Of a stretch of 13,966 bases of DNA, positions 1-6,489 are shown one piece after another (positions within the stretch are counted from its first letter, which is position 1; each line of letters starts with the position of its first letter). The notes below the pieces were generated by a model that saw only the letters and a list, made by a program, of their open reading frames with translations, was not told where the DNA came from and ran no database searches. The translations under genes were made by a program, and so were the position numbers. This stretch comes from Alphaproteobacteria bacterium (GTDB taxonomy: Bacteria > Pseudomonadota > Alphaproteobacteria > Micavibrionales > Micavibrionaceae), in contig JAGRJZ010000143.1 of NCBI GenBank assembly GCA_020442505.1, positions 1-13,966 of the forward strand, given 5' to 3'.

Positions 1-1
1 G

Positions 2-1711
2 AAAATCGACGGCCTGTCCTGCGCCTTGCGGTACAAAGAGGGCCGGTTGATGCTGGCCGCGACGCGTGGCGACGGTCAGGAAGGCGAAGATATCACCGCC
101 AATGTCGCAACGATCGCGGATATCCCCCAAACCCTGCCCCGGGGGGCGCCCGCAACGCTGGAAGTACGCGGCGAAATCTATATGCCCCGGGACGATTTTA
201 TGGCTCTGAACGCCCGTCAGGAAGCCGCCGGAAAGCCCGTTTTCGCCAATCCGCGCAACGCCGCCGCCGGCTCCGTCCGGCAGCTCGACCCCGCCGTGAC
301 GGCAGGCCGCCCTTTGCGATTTTTCGCCTATGCCCTGGCGGACGAAGACGCCGTCTTTACCACGATGCCGCCGGAAACGCCCCGCACGCAGGAAACGGTT
401 TTGACGCTGCTCAAACAATGGGGGTTCACGCTCGCGGATCCGCGGGGGGTGTTCGACACGCCCCAGGATCTTGGGGCTTATTACGAATCCGTTTTAGAAC
501 GGCGGCCCTTTCTGGCCTACGACATTGACGGCGTCGTCTATAAGGTGAACCGAAAAGACTGGCAGGCCCGGCTGGGTTTCGTTTCGCGCGCGCCACGCTG
601 GGCGACGGCGCATAAATTCCCCGCCGAACAAGCGGTGACGATCCTGCGCGACATTACGATTCAAGTCGGCCGAACCGGCGCCTTGACCCCCGTCGCCCGG
701 CTGGAGCCGGTGACGGTCGGCGGGGTGGTCGTCTCCAACGCGACGCTTCACAACGAAGACGAAATCCGGCGCAAAGACGTCCGGATCGGCGATACGGTGA
801 TCGTCCAGCGCGCCGGGGACGTCATCCCCCAGATCGTGCGTGTTCTGGCCGACAAGCGGCCGGAGGGAGCGCCAGCCTATGCCTTTCCGACCCGCTGCCC
901 GGTCTGCGATTCCCTCGCGATCCGGGAAGAGGGGGAAGCCGTGCGCCGCTGCACCGGCGGTCTGATCTGCGACGCCCAGGCGCTCGAACGACTCAAGCAT
1001 TTCGTTTCCCGCGACGCGTTCGACATCGAAGGCATGGGCGCGAAAGTGACGGCTCTTTTCCGGGAAAAAGGGCTGTTGCAAAGCCCGGCGGATATTTTTC
1101 GGTTGGCGGAGCGTAACAAAACGCTTTCCCCGCCTCTGGAGGCGTGGGAAGGCTGGGGAGAAAAATCGGTCGAGAACCTTTTCAACGCGATCGAATCCCG
1201 CCGTACCGTCGAGCTTCCCCGTTTCATCTACGCGCTCGGCATCCGGCAGGTCGGCCAGGCCACGGCCAGGCGGCTCGCGGCACATTACGGCAATTGGCCG
1301 CTTTTCCGATCCAGCATGGAGGCCGGAGAAAGGGAGGCCCTGCTCTCTATCGAGGATATAGGTCCCGCGGTCGCGGACGATTTGACCGGCTTTTTCGCGG
1401 AAACCCACAATCAGGCGGTTCTGGACGCGCTGGAGGCATGCTTGACGATTCTGCCTTACGAGGCCCCCGCGGACGGGAATGCGCCTCTTGCCGACAAGAC
1501 GATCGTTTTTACCGGGACACTGACCGCGATGACTCGCGCGGAAGCCAAAAGCCGTGCCGAGAGTTTGGGAGCGAAAGTCGCCGGATCGGTGTCGAAAAAA
1601 ACGGACTACGTCGTCGCCGGAGAGGATTCCGGGTCAAAACGCAAAAAAGCCGAAGAACTGGGCGTTACGATTTTGACCGAGACGGAATGGCTGGCGCTGG
1701 CCGGACAATAG
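2..1711 (+). CDS. ligA: NAD-dependent DNA ligase LigA, 3' part (5' end outside window)
   Basis: Seals nicks in DNA using NAD+ during replication and repair. The reading frame is open from base 2, and the first whole codon is the lysine of the KIDG adenylation motif. About 115 N-terminal residues (domain Ia and the start of the nucleotidyltransferase domain) should therefore lie upstream. Counting that lysine as 1, I see the GDGQEGED motif, the DIDGVVYK motif and HKFPAE of the nucleotidyltransferase domain. An OB-fold region follows. Then comes a four-cysteine zinc finger (C299, C302, C317, C323), helix-hairpin-helix repeats, and a C-terminal BRCT domain from about residue 496 to 569 (IVFTGTLT, KTDYVVAGE). 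The TAG stop is at 1709-1711, 9 bases from the stop of the convergent minus-strand gene. All family residues expected in this part are present, so the truncation is only the window edge. The TTG at base 26 is an internal codon, not a start. Confidence 0.97.
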   Translation, partial: KIDGLSCALRYKEGRLMLAATRGDGQEGEDITANVATIADIPQTLPRGAPATLEVRGEIYMPRDDFMALNARQEAAGKPVFANPRNAAAGSVRQLDPAVTAGRPLRFFAYALADEDAVFTTMPPETPRTQETVLTLLKQWGFTLADPRGVFDTPQDLGAYYESVLERRPFLAYDIDGVVYKVNRKDWQARLGFVSRAPRWATAHKFPAEQAVTILRDITIQVGRTGALTPVARLEPVTVGGVVVSNATLHNEDEIRRKDVRIGDTVIVQRAGDVIPQIVRVLADKRPEGAPAYAFPTRCPVCDSLAIREEGEAVRRCTGGLICDAQALERLKHFVSRDAFDIEGMGAKVTALFREKGLLQSPADIFRLAERNKTLSPPLEAWEGWGEKSVENLFNAIESRRTVELPRFIYALGIRQVGQATARRLAAHYGNWPLFRSSMEAGEREALLSIEDIGPAVADDLTGFFAETHNQAVLDALEACLTILPYEAPADGNAPLADKTIVFTGTLTAMTRAEAKSRAESLGAKVAGSVSKKTDYVVAGEDSGSKRKKAEELGVTILTETEWLALAGQ

Positions 1712-1720
1712 GTCCTGACC

Positions 1721-1972
1721 CTAGTCCTTTTGACGCGCCCGAAGCCCGTCAAGCCGCTTCATCATCTCTTCGATCTCGGACGGGTAATCGCGGCGTTCTA
1801 TGAACTCCCCGCCCCCGGTGTTACGGGTCATGGAAAGATCCAGAGCCCTTAAAAGGTCCTCGGCGATCGACAGATCTTCCTGTTCCAACGCGAGATCCAG
1901 CGCGAATAAGATACGGTCGCTCAAACGAATATGCTTGCCTTGTTCGAAGAACGCCTTCGGATCCATAATCAT
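1721..1972 (-). CDS. Unrecognised small soluble protein (83 aa)
   Basis: I do not recognise a named family. The product is short, charged and mostly helical in appearance, with no signal peptide or membrane segment. Its middle (about residues 17-45) is rich in Leu, Asp and Glu. A polar stretch follows (NTGGGEFIERRDYP), then a basic C-terminal helix (EEMMKRLDGLRARQ). The frame is open to a TTG at 1990. I chose the ATG at 1972 because AGGGG sits about 8 bases before it. It starts 26 bases after the stop of the alpha/beta hydrolase on the same strand, so the two probably share a transcript. Its codon use matches its neighbours. It ends 9 bases from the ligA stop, convergently. It is probably a real gene: it has a good ribosome site, a clean operon position and a protein-like composition. 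Its function is unknown. Confidence 0.75.
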   Translation of the reverse strand: MIMDPKAFFEQGKHIRLSDRILFALDLALEQEDLSIAEDLLRALDLSMTRNTGGGEFIERRDYPSEIEEMMKRLDGLRARQKD

Positions 1973-1998
1973 GTCGTTTTTCCCCTGCAAAAAATGGT

Positions 1999-3000
1999 CT
2001 AAAACGGCGTTACTTTCTCTCTGATTTCGTGGGCTGTCAACATCTCATCGAAGGCGGCCAGAAAACGATCCCGGATTTCGTCCCGCTCCATCAGGATTTC
2101 ATGGTGCGAGTCGGGCAGCTCGATCAGCCGGGCGCCGGGGATTGCCCGGGCCACCATCCGGATCTTTTTCGGATCGACAAGTCTGTCCTGACCTGCCAAA
2201 GAAAGCAGGCAGGGCGTGCGGATGTGCCGCAAAAGTTTTTTGTTTTGAAGCTTCGCGCAGGATATAAGGGCCTCGTAAACCCAGCCGAAAGTCACGTTCC
2301 CAACCTGAAGGGCCGGATCGCAAGCCGACCAGGAATCATGGATCGCGTTGCGAACAGGATCGCCGGAGAGAACGTCTTGAGAACGAGAATCAGGCGACAT
2401 GCGGGGTCTCCAGTCTTCCCCGCCTGGAACGTAGCGCCGGCCTGCCAGAATGCTGACCATGCGGCTCACAGCCAGGGAAAACCAGCGTGGCAGAGCGCCA
2501 AAGGCCCGAATGCCGATCATCGGCGCGCTGAAGGCCGCGCAGGCGAACATCTCCGGGTGGCGGTGAAGATAGCGCAACCCGATATTCCCCCCCATCGAAT
2601 GGCCCAGCATTACCAGCGGAATCCGGCCGACATTGGGATGGACCGCCGCATGCTTCACGTATTCCATCAAAAAATAGTGCAGATCTTCGATATCACGGTT
2701 GAAACCTGCGGAATGGCGCTTATGCGGATTGTCGAGATAACGGCCGGATTTTCCCTGTCCCCGCCAGTCGAGAACCCACAGAGACAAATTCCGCTTCAAC
2801 ATATCGTGGGCAAGCTCGTAATATTTCTCGCCGAACTCGGACAACCCCGGAAGCATGATCACAATCGCGTCCGGAATGCCGTGATCAGGCGCCACGGTCC
2901 CAAAACGGAGGATCTCTCCATGCGGGTTTTTAAACGAATGCCAGCGCCAACCAGCCGGCTTTTGAAAGCGAGGTTCAAGAGAGGGGGGCTCGATTGTCAT
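1999..3000 (-). CDS. Alpha/beta hydrolase, lysophospholipase / monoacylglycerol lipase type
   Basis: Predicted serine hydrolase of the Hydrolase_4 (PldB/monoglyceride lipase-like) group, likely acting on lysophospholipids or monoacylglycerols. Counting from the chosen start (333 residues), the oxyanion-side motif MLPGLSEFGEKY is at about 49-61 and WRGQGKSGR at 79-87. The nucleophile elbow is GHSMGG with Ser135. The acid is probably Asp272 (LAGQDRLVD) and the base His300 (PDSHHEIL). There is no signal peptide or membrane helix, so it appears cytoplasmic. The frame continues upstream to an ATG at 3081 (360 residues). I prefer the ATG at 3000 because the 27 extra codons include two ATA, one GTA and one AGA, rare in this window, and precede any family similarity. 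Neither start has a clear ribosome site. It is followed by the 83-residue gene and is divergent from hemE. The substrate cannot be told from sequence. Confidence 0.88.
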   Translation of the reverse strand: MTIEPPSLEPRFQKPAGWRWHSFKNPHGEILRFGTVAPDHGIPDAIVIMLPGLSEFGEKYYELAHDMLKRNLSLWVLDWRGQGKSGRYLDNPHKRHSAGFNRDIEDLHYFLMEYVKHAAVHPNVGRIPLVMLGHSMGGNIGLRYLHRHPEMFACAAFSAPMIGIRAFGALPRWFSLAVSRMVSILAGRRYVPGGEDWRPRMSPDSRSQDVLSGDPVRNAIHDSWSACDPALQVGNVTFGWVYEALISCAKLQNKKLLRHIRTPCLLSLAGQDRLVDPKKIRMVARAIPGARLIELPDSHHEILMERDEIRDRFLAAFDEMLTAHEIREKVTPF

Positions 3001-3007
3001 AGAGTCT

Positions 3008-3013
3008 ATTCTA
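3008..3013 (-). promoter_or_regulatory. Possible -10 box of the hydrolase gene
   Basis: Read on the minus strand this is TAGAAT (5 of 6 to TATAAT), 7 bases before the ATG at 3000. No convincing -35 lies at the usual distance (TGGCGC at 17 bases). If used, transcription would begin at or next to the ATG and the message would be leaderless, which would fit the absence of a ribosome site. Weak evidence. Confidence 0.25.
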
Positions 3014-3071
3014 GCGGGATTTCGAATCAGGCGCCAGTTTTTCTTCTCCGGTACCATTTTGTCCGCAAATT

Positions 3072-3183
3072 TTATCCCCATACGGCCCGGGAAATCTCAC
3101 CTTCAAAGCCTGGGATAAATCAGGGATAAAACTTACCCCGATTCCATCAGAACAAAAAAATACGACTCATCCCTTGTGCAAAA
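3072..3183. promoter_or_regulatory. Cluster of four DnaA-box-like sites
   Basis: The sites are TTATCCCCA at 3072-3080 (+), TTATCCCAG at 3110-3118 (-), TTATCCCTG at 3121-3129 (-) and TTTTGCACA at 3175-3183 (-). The last fits TTWTNCACA at every position; the other three differ from TTATCCACA at one to three positions. The 11-base step between the middle two places them on the same face of the helix. The TTATCC core occurs about a dozen times elsewhere in the window, so individual sites mean little. The clustering and phasing are the signal. Confidence 0.35.
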
Positions 3184-3262
3184 CACGATTTTCATTTTCC
3201 CGTCGAAAGGGGATTGACGATATACGAATCGGCGCTGTTATTCCCCTTTGTCTTTCAGGTCG

Positions 3263-3292
3263 TTGTGAACGATTCTGTGAGTGTTTTTTAAT
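3263..3292 (+). promoter_or_regulatory. Candidate promoter of hemE-hemH
   Basis: A -35 TTGTGA (3263-3268; 4 of 6 to consensus) is followed after 18 bases by a -10 TTTAAT (3287-3292; 5 of 6). Transcription would start near 3299, leaving a T-rich leader of about 60-90 bases before hemE. A second, weaker option is TTGACG at 3214-3219 with a poor -10 near 3237. Confidence 0.4.
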
Positions 3293-3377
3293 CCCCGTTT
3301 TTCCCCTGTCCTACTATCCAAAAAAACCTTTTTAAAAAGAATCTTTTTTATTTTTTTAAGTGACGCAATCTGCTTTC

Positions 3378-4427
3378 ATGCAGGCCATGACAAAGCCCTT
3401 TCTCACCGTTTTAAAAGATCAAACCTCTCAGCGCGTTCCCTTCTGGTTAATGCGGCAAGCCGGTCGCTACCTGCCCGAATACAGGGATTTGCGGGCACAA
3501 GCCGGCGGGTTTTTGGACATGGTCTATAACCCCGCTTTCGCGTGCGAGGTGACGCTTCAGCCCTTGCGGCGTTTTGGCATGGACGCGGCTATTTTATTTT
3601 CCGACATTCTCGTCATTCCGCACGCGCTGGGACAGGGACTGACTTTCGAAGTCGGGGAAGGTCCGCGTCTGCCGCCCATTCGGGACGAAAACGGTCTGAA
3701 GGAGCTAAACCTCGACAAGATCGATACGGTTTTAAACCCCGTTTACGAGACCGTGGCGAAGATCCGGGAAGAACTGAAAGCCGAAGGATTCGATCAAACG
3801 GCCTTGATCGGCTTTGCCGGCGCGCCCTGGACGGTCGCGACCTATATGGTGGAAGGGTCCGGATCGAAGGAATTTCTTCACGTCAAAGGCTGGGCCTATA
3901 GAGATCCGGCCGGGTTTCAAAAGCTGATCGATATCGTGACGGAGACGACGATTCATTATTTGTCCCGGCAAGCGGAATCCGGCGCGGAGGCGTTGCAGCT
4001 TTTCGATAGCTGGGCCGGCGTTTTGGACGAAAAGCAGTTCGCGCGCTGGGTGATCGCGCCGACGAAGAAAATTATCGCCGCGCTGAAGAGAATACATCCG
4101 GATATTCCGATCATCGGATTTCCGCGCGGCGCAGGATTTTTATATGAACGATACGCAAGGGAAACCGGGGTAGACGCGTTGGGATTGGACCAGACGGTGC
4201 CGCTGGCGCAAGCTACAGCTTTACAGAAAATTTGCCCGGTACAGGGAAATCTGGATCCGGCTTGCCTGCTGTCGGGCGGTCCGGAGATGGAAGCAAGGAT
4301 AACGGAAATCCTGACGGCGCTGTCCGACGGGCCGTTTATCTTCAATCTCGGTCATGGGGTGATAAAAGACACCCCGGTCGTGCACGTGGAACGGCTGGCG
4401 AGGATTATAGAGGCATTCAAGAGATGA
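3378..4427 (+). CDS. hemE: Uroporphyrinogen decarboxylase HemE
   Basis: Cytoplasmic enzyme that removes four carboxyl groups from uroporphyrinogen III to give coproporphyrinogen III in haem synthesis. With the ATG at 3378 the protein has 349 residues, the usual size. The N-terminal signature is MRQAGRYLPEYR, with the substrate-binding arginines R26 and R30. The catalytic aspartate is D76 in FSDILVIPHALG. GAPWTVATYMVEG carries the conserved tyrosine Y156, and NLGHGV contains H326. The start is uncertain: the frame is open from GTG 3360, with ATGs at 3378 and 3387, and none has a clear ribosome site. The sequence just upstream is almost pure A and T. I take 3378 because family members usually have a few residues before the KPFL segment. 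The gene ends in ATGA, overlapping the start of hemH by 4 bases, so the two are probably translated in a coupled way. It lies beside the candidate origin. Confidence 0.97.
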   Translation: MQAMTKPFLTVLKDQTSQRVPFWLMRQAGRYLPEYRDLRAQAGGFLDMVYNPAFACEVTLQPLRRFGMDAAILFSDILVIPHALGQGLTFEVGEGPRLPPIRDENGLKELNLDKIDTVLNPVYETVAKIREELKAEGFDQTALIGFAGAPWTVATYMVEGSGSKEFLHVKGWAYRDPAGFQKLIDIVTETTIHYLSRQAESGAEALQLFDSWAGVLDEKQFARWVIAPTKKIIAALKRIHPDIPIIGFPRGAGFLYERYARETGVDALGLDQTVPLAQATALQKICPVQGNLDPACLLSGGPEMEARITEILTALSDGPFIFNLGHGVIKDTPVVHVERLARIIEAFKR

Positions 4428-5431
4428 CGAAAAGCGCGGTTGTTCTCTTCAATCTCGGCGGCCCGGATTCGGAGGACGCGATTCGTCCGTTTTTGTTCAA
4501 CTTCTTCATGGATAAAAACATTATCGGCGCGCCGCAAGCGATCCGCTGGATGCTTGCGAAATATATCTCCGAAAAGCGCGGCCGGGGGGCGGCGCGGGAG
4601 AATTACGGTTACCTCAATTATTGTTCGCCCTTGCTGGAAAACACGCGCGCACAGGCGAAAGAGCTTCAGGCCGTATTGGGGGACGGCTTTCGGGTTTTTC
4701 CCTGCATGCGTTACTGGCATCCGATGGCGGACGAAGTCGCGCAACAGGTCAAAACATACGCGCCCGATAACATCGTCCTGCTGCCGCTTTATCCGCAATA
4801 TTCAACGGCGACGACGAAGTCTTCGTTCGAGGAGTGGGACCGCGCCGCGCAAGCCGCCGGGCTGAGCGTGCCGACCGAAAAAATTGGGTGCTATCCGGTC
4901 GATGACGGGTTTATCCAGGCGTCCGCTGATCATGTCCGGTCGGTCTACGAGGCCCTCACGGTCGAGACGGTTAAAAAGCCGCGGATTCTTTTTTCCGCGC
5001 ACGGCCTGCCTGAAAGTGTCATCAAAAAGGGCGATCCCTATCAGGGACAGTGCGAACAAACCGCCGCGGCGATCGTCGCGCGGCTTGCGCAGCCGGGCCT
5101 CGATTGGTCGTTGTGCTATCAAAGCCGGGTCGGGCCGAAAAAGTGGATCGGTCCGAGCACGGAGGAGGCGCTCCGCCGCGCCGGGCAAGACAAGGTGCCG
5201 GTTTTGATCTATCCGTTGGCCTTCACGCAGGAGCATGTCGAAACGTTGGTGGAGATCGAAATCGAATACCGCGCATTGGCCGAAACGCTTGGCGTTCCGG
5301 GATTCGCACGGGCGCCGACCGTCGGAACGCATCCGGCCTTTATCGCGGGGCTGGCGGAACTGGTGCGGGGAGAGAAAAAATCCACGCCGGCCTGCCCGGA
5401 ATCGTGCGTGAAATGCGGATGTCGTCTATAG
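4424..5431 (+). CDS. hemH: Ferrochelatase HemH with four-cysteine C-terminus
   Basis: Inserts ferrous iron into protoporphyrin IX, the final step of protohaem synthesis, usually at the inner face of the membrane. The product has 335 residues. Family marks are VVLFNLGGPDS at the N-terminus, PLYPQYS (121-127), the catalytic histidine H193 in SAHGLPES, CYQSRVGPKKW (231-241), and E270 in FTQEHVETLVEIE. The last residues carry C324, C328, C331 and C333 in TPACPESCVKCGCRL. This looks like a metal or iron-sulfur binding tail. Some ferrochelatases, including the Caulobacter enzyme, are known to bind a [2Fe-2S] cluster; assigning that here is inference. I start at ATG 4424, inside the hemE stop, although the frame is open further upstream, because the family N-terminus begins exactly there. 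The final TAG interlocks with the acpS stop on the other strand (6-base overlap). Confidence 0.97.
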   Translation: MTKSAVVLFNLGGPDSEDAIRPFLFNFFMDKNIIGAPQAIRWMLAKYISEKRGRGAARENYGYLNYCSPLLENTRAQAKELQAVLGDGFRVFPCMRYWHPMADEVAQQVKTYAPDNIVLLPLYPQYSTATTKSSFEEWDRAAQAAGLSVPTEKIGCYPVDDGFIQASADHVRSVYEALTVETVKKPRILFSAHGLPESVIKKGDPYQGQCEQTAAAIVARLAQPGLDWSLCYQSRVGPKKWIGPSTEEALRRAGQDKVPVLIYPLAFTQEHVETLVEIEIEYRALAETLGVPGFARAPTVGTHPAFIAGLAELVRGEKKSTPACPESCVKCGCRL

Positions 5432-5824
5432 GCTTTCAATTACTACAAAAGCCTGGGCATAGGGCGGCTCGTCGCTTAGAGAAAGATGCAGGCTGGCCGA
5501 GCGTCCGGCGGGGGTGAGGGCTTTCAGCCGGTCAAGCGCGGGCCCGGTCAGGACGCATTCGGGGCGTCCGTTTTGGTCGTTGCAAATCGCTATATGACGC
5601 AGGGTCAAACCGTCCCGAAAGCCCGTTCCCAGCGCCTTGGCGCAGGCTTCCTTGGCGGCGAAACGTTTCGCGTAGGACGCGGCCTGCGTATTCGAGGGAC
5701 GGGTTTCTACGTATGAAATCTCGGCCTCCGTGAAACAACGCCGCACGAAGCGCTCGCCATGACGGGTCAGATTCCGTTCAACGCGTCTTATGTCGGTTAG
5801 ATCGTTTCCGATTCCCAGAATCAT
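5426..5824 (-). CDS. acpS: Holo-[acyl-carrier-protein] synthase AcpS
   Basis: Transfers 4'-phosphopantetheine from coenzyme A to the conserved serine of acyl carrier protein, activating it for fatty acid and lipid synthesis. It has 132 residues, normal for the AcpS (group I) type. The metal-binding D8 lies in ILGIGNDLTDIRRVE and E59 in KRFAAKEACAKALGTG. The start is ATG 5824; AAGGT lies about 12 bases upstream on the minus strand. It begins 8 bases after the stop of the DUF2062 gene, so it is the last gene of the rsh - DUF2062 - acpS run. In many alphaproteobacteria acpS lies in the same neighbourhood, followed by lepB, rnc and era. Here it is instead followed immediately by convergent hemH. 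Its TAG and that of hemH form the six-base palindrome CTATAG. Confidence 0.96.
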   Translation of the reverse strand: MILGIGNDLTDIRRVERNLTRHGERFVRRCFTEAEISYVETRPSNTQAASYAKRFAAKEACAKALGTGFRDGLTLRHIAICNDQNGRPECVLTGPALDRLKALTPAGRSASLHLSLSDEPPYAQAFVVIESL

Positions 5825-5832
5825 CGGTTTCT

Positions 5833-6423
5833 TTACCTTTTACGACGATATGCCTTTAGCAGACGTCTTTTATGATAAGCCCGGCGAATCCGATAAACGG
5901 GGGCGTATAAAACCCCATAGGCCAGGATCCCGGCGATCAGCGCCGCAACATAACTTCCCACGGACAGAGGAAGCAGAATTTTCACCGGGTTGTCAAACAG
6001 ATAACCGAAAAAAGCCCCCGGATCTGTCAACAAAGCCCCGAAATCCGTGTCCGGCGGCAGGGTAAAGAAATCGTTGGGCGAGAAAAGATTGCACAGCCAC
6101 ACCCCCGTTCGGTAGCTGATCCAGAACAGGAACGGAAACGTCCAGGGATTGCCCCATGCCGTTCCGACCAGCGCTGCGACCCAGTTCATGCGAAATAGCC
6201 ACGCGAAAAAAGCCGCCTGGGCCAGATGGGTCCCGATAAAGGGGGTGAAGGACACCCCGATCCCAACGGCAAGCCCGCCGGTTATGCGGTGGCTGGAATC
6301 GCCACCGCGGAAAATGCGGTGACGGTAGTAGTGCCATGTCCGTTTCCACCCCTGGGACGGCCAAAGCGATTCCCTGATATGCTGGTAGATTTTGCGGGGG
6401 TGGCGGCGCTTGAAGAGGGACAT
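5833..6423 (-). CDS. DUF2062 family membrane protein
   Basis: Inner membrane protein of unknown biochemical role. The N-terminus is strongly basic (SLFKRRHPRKIYQ), then a WPSQGWKRTWHYYRHRIFR segment typical of the family. Hydrophobic segments cover about residues 48-77 (with GVSFTPFIGTHL), 80-110 (GTAWGNPWTFPFLFW) and 148-175. The C-terminus is again basic (RRAYHKRRLLKAYRRKR), which would place both ends in the cytoplasm if the number of crossings is even. The frame is open to an ATG at 6462. I prefer ATG 6423 (196 residues) because family members start with a short basic leader like this one; neither start shows a clear ribosome site. It lies 66 bases after the rsh stop and 8 before acpS on the same strand, so it is very likely in that operon. 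No function can be assigned from context. Confidence 0.9.
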   Translation of the reverse strand: MSLFKRRHPRKIYQHIRESLWPSQGWKRTWHYYRHRIFRGGDSSHRITGGLAVGIGVSFTPFIGTHLAQAAFFAWLFRMNWVAALVGTAWGNPWTFPFLFWISYRTGVWLCNLFSPNDFFTLPPDTDFGALLTDPGAFFGYLFDNPVKILLPLSVGSYVAALIAGILAYGVLYAPVYRIRRAYHKRRLLKAYRRKR

Positions 6424-6489
6424 GTTGGTATCAGTAATCAATAATCCAGTTGTCAGAAGCATAAGTGTTTGGCTGCTGATGACGGGAAA

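Larger units (their letters stand above)
3001..3377. other. AT-rich gap beside hemE; candidate replication origin
   Basis: This is the only non-coding stretch over 300 bases, between the divergent hydrolase and hemE. It holds a perfect match to the relaxed DnaA box TTWTNCACA on the minus strand at 3175-3183. Three TTATCCC-type elements sit at 3072-3080 (+), 3110-3118 (-) and 3121-3129 (-), the last two exactly 11 bases apart. TCCCC, the core of the weak Caulobacter DnaA sites, occurs at 3075, 3242, 3292 and 3302 (+) and 3209-3213 (-). The last 40 bases before position 3361 contain only 5 G or C. They include a 12-base palindrome at 3328-3339 and T-tracts, as expected of an unwinding element. 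It is known that the Caulobacter origin lies beside hemE and that this linkage is used to predict origins in the class. Against it, the other usual flanking genes are absent. It could simply be a regulatory region. Confidence 0.35.

Noticed and set aside
494..1408. A 304-codon minus-strand frame inside ligA
   Set aside because: It is antisense to well-conserved ligase domains. Its composition (Arg, Gly, Asp) is that of a shadow frame.
1708..1730. Possible hairpin between ligA and the 83-aa gene (TAGG...CCTA, then TTTT)
   Set aside because: The stem is only four or so pairs with a bulge and the T-tract is short; too weak to call a terminator.
2029..3129. A 366-codon plus-strand frame opposite the hydrolase
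   Set aside because: The minus strand encodes a clear alpha/beta hydrolase with its triad. The plus-strand product is rich in Arg, His and Pro with no motif.
3281..3360. CtrA-type sites (TTAA-N7-TTAA) in the candidate origin
   Set aside because: TTAA occurs at 3288, 3332 and 3356, but no two are 7 bases apart, so the CtrA pattern is not met.
4788..4796. TTATCCGCA within hemH, and other scattered TTATCC hexamers (for example near 7399, 10286, 13090)
   Set aside because: They lie in coding sequence at roughly the chance rate for this base composition and do not cluster.
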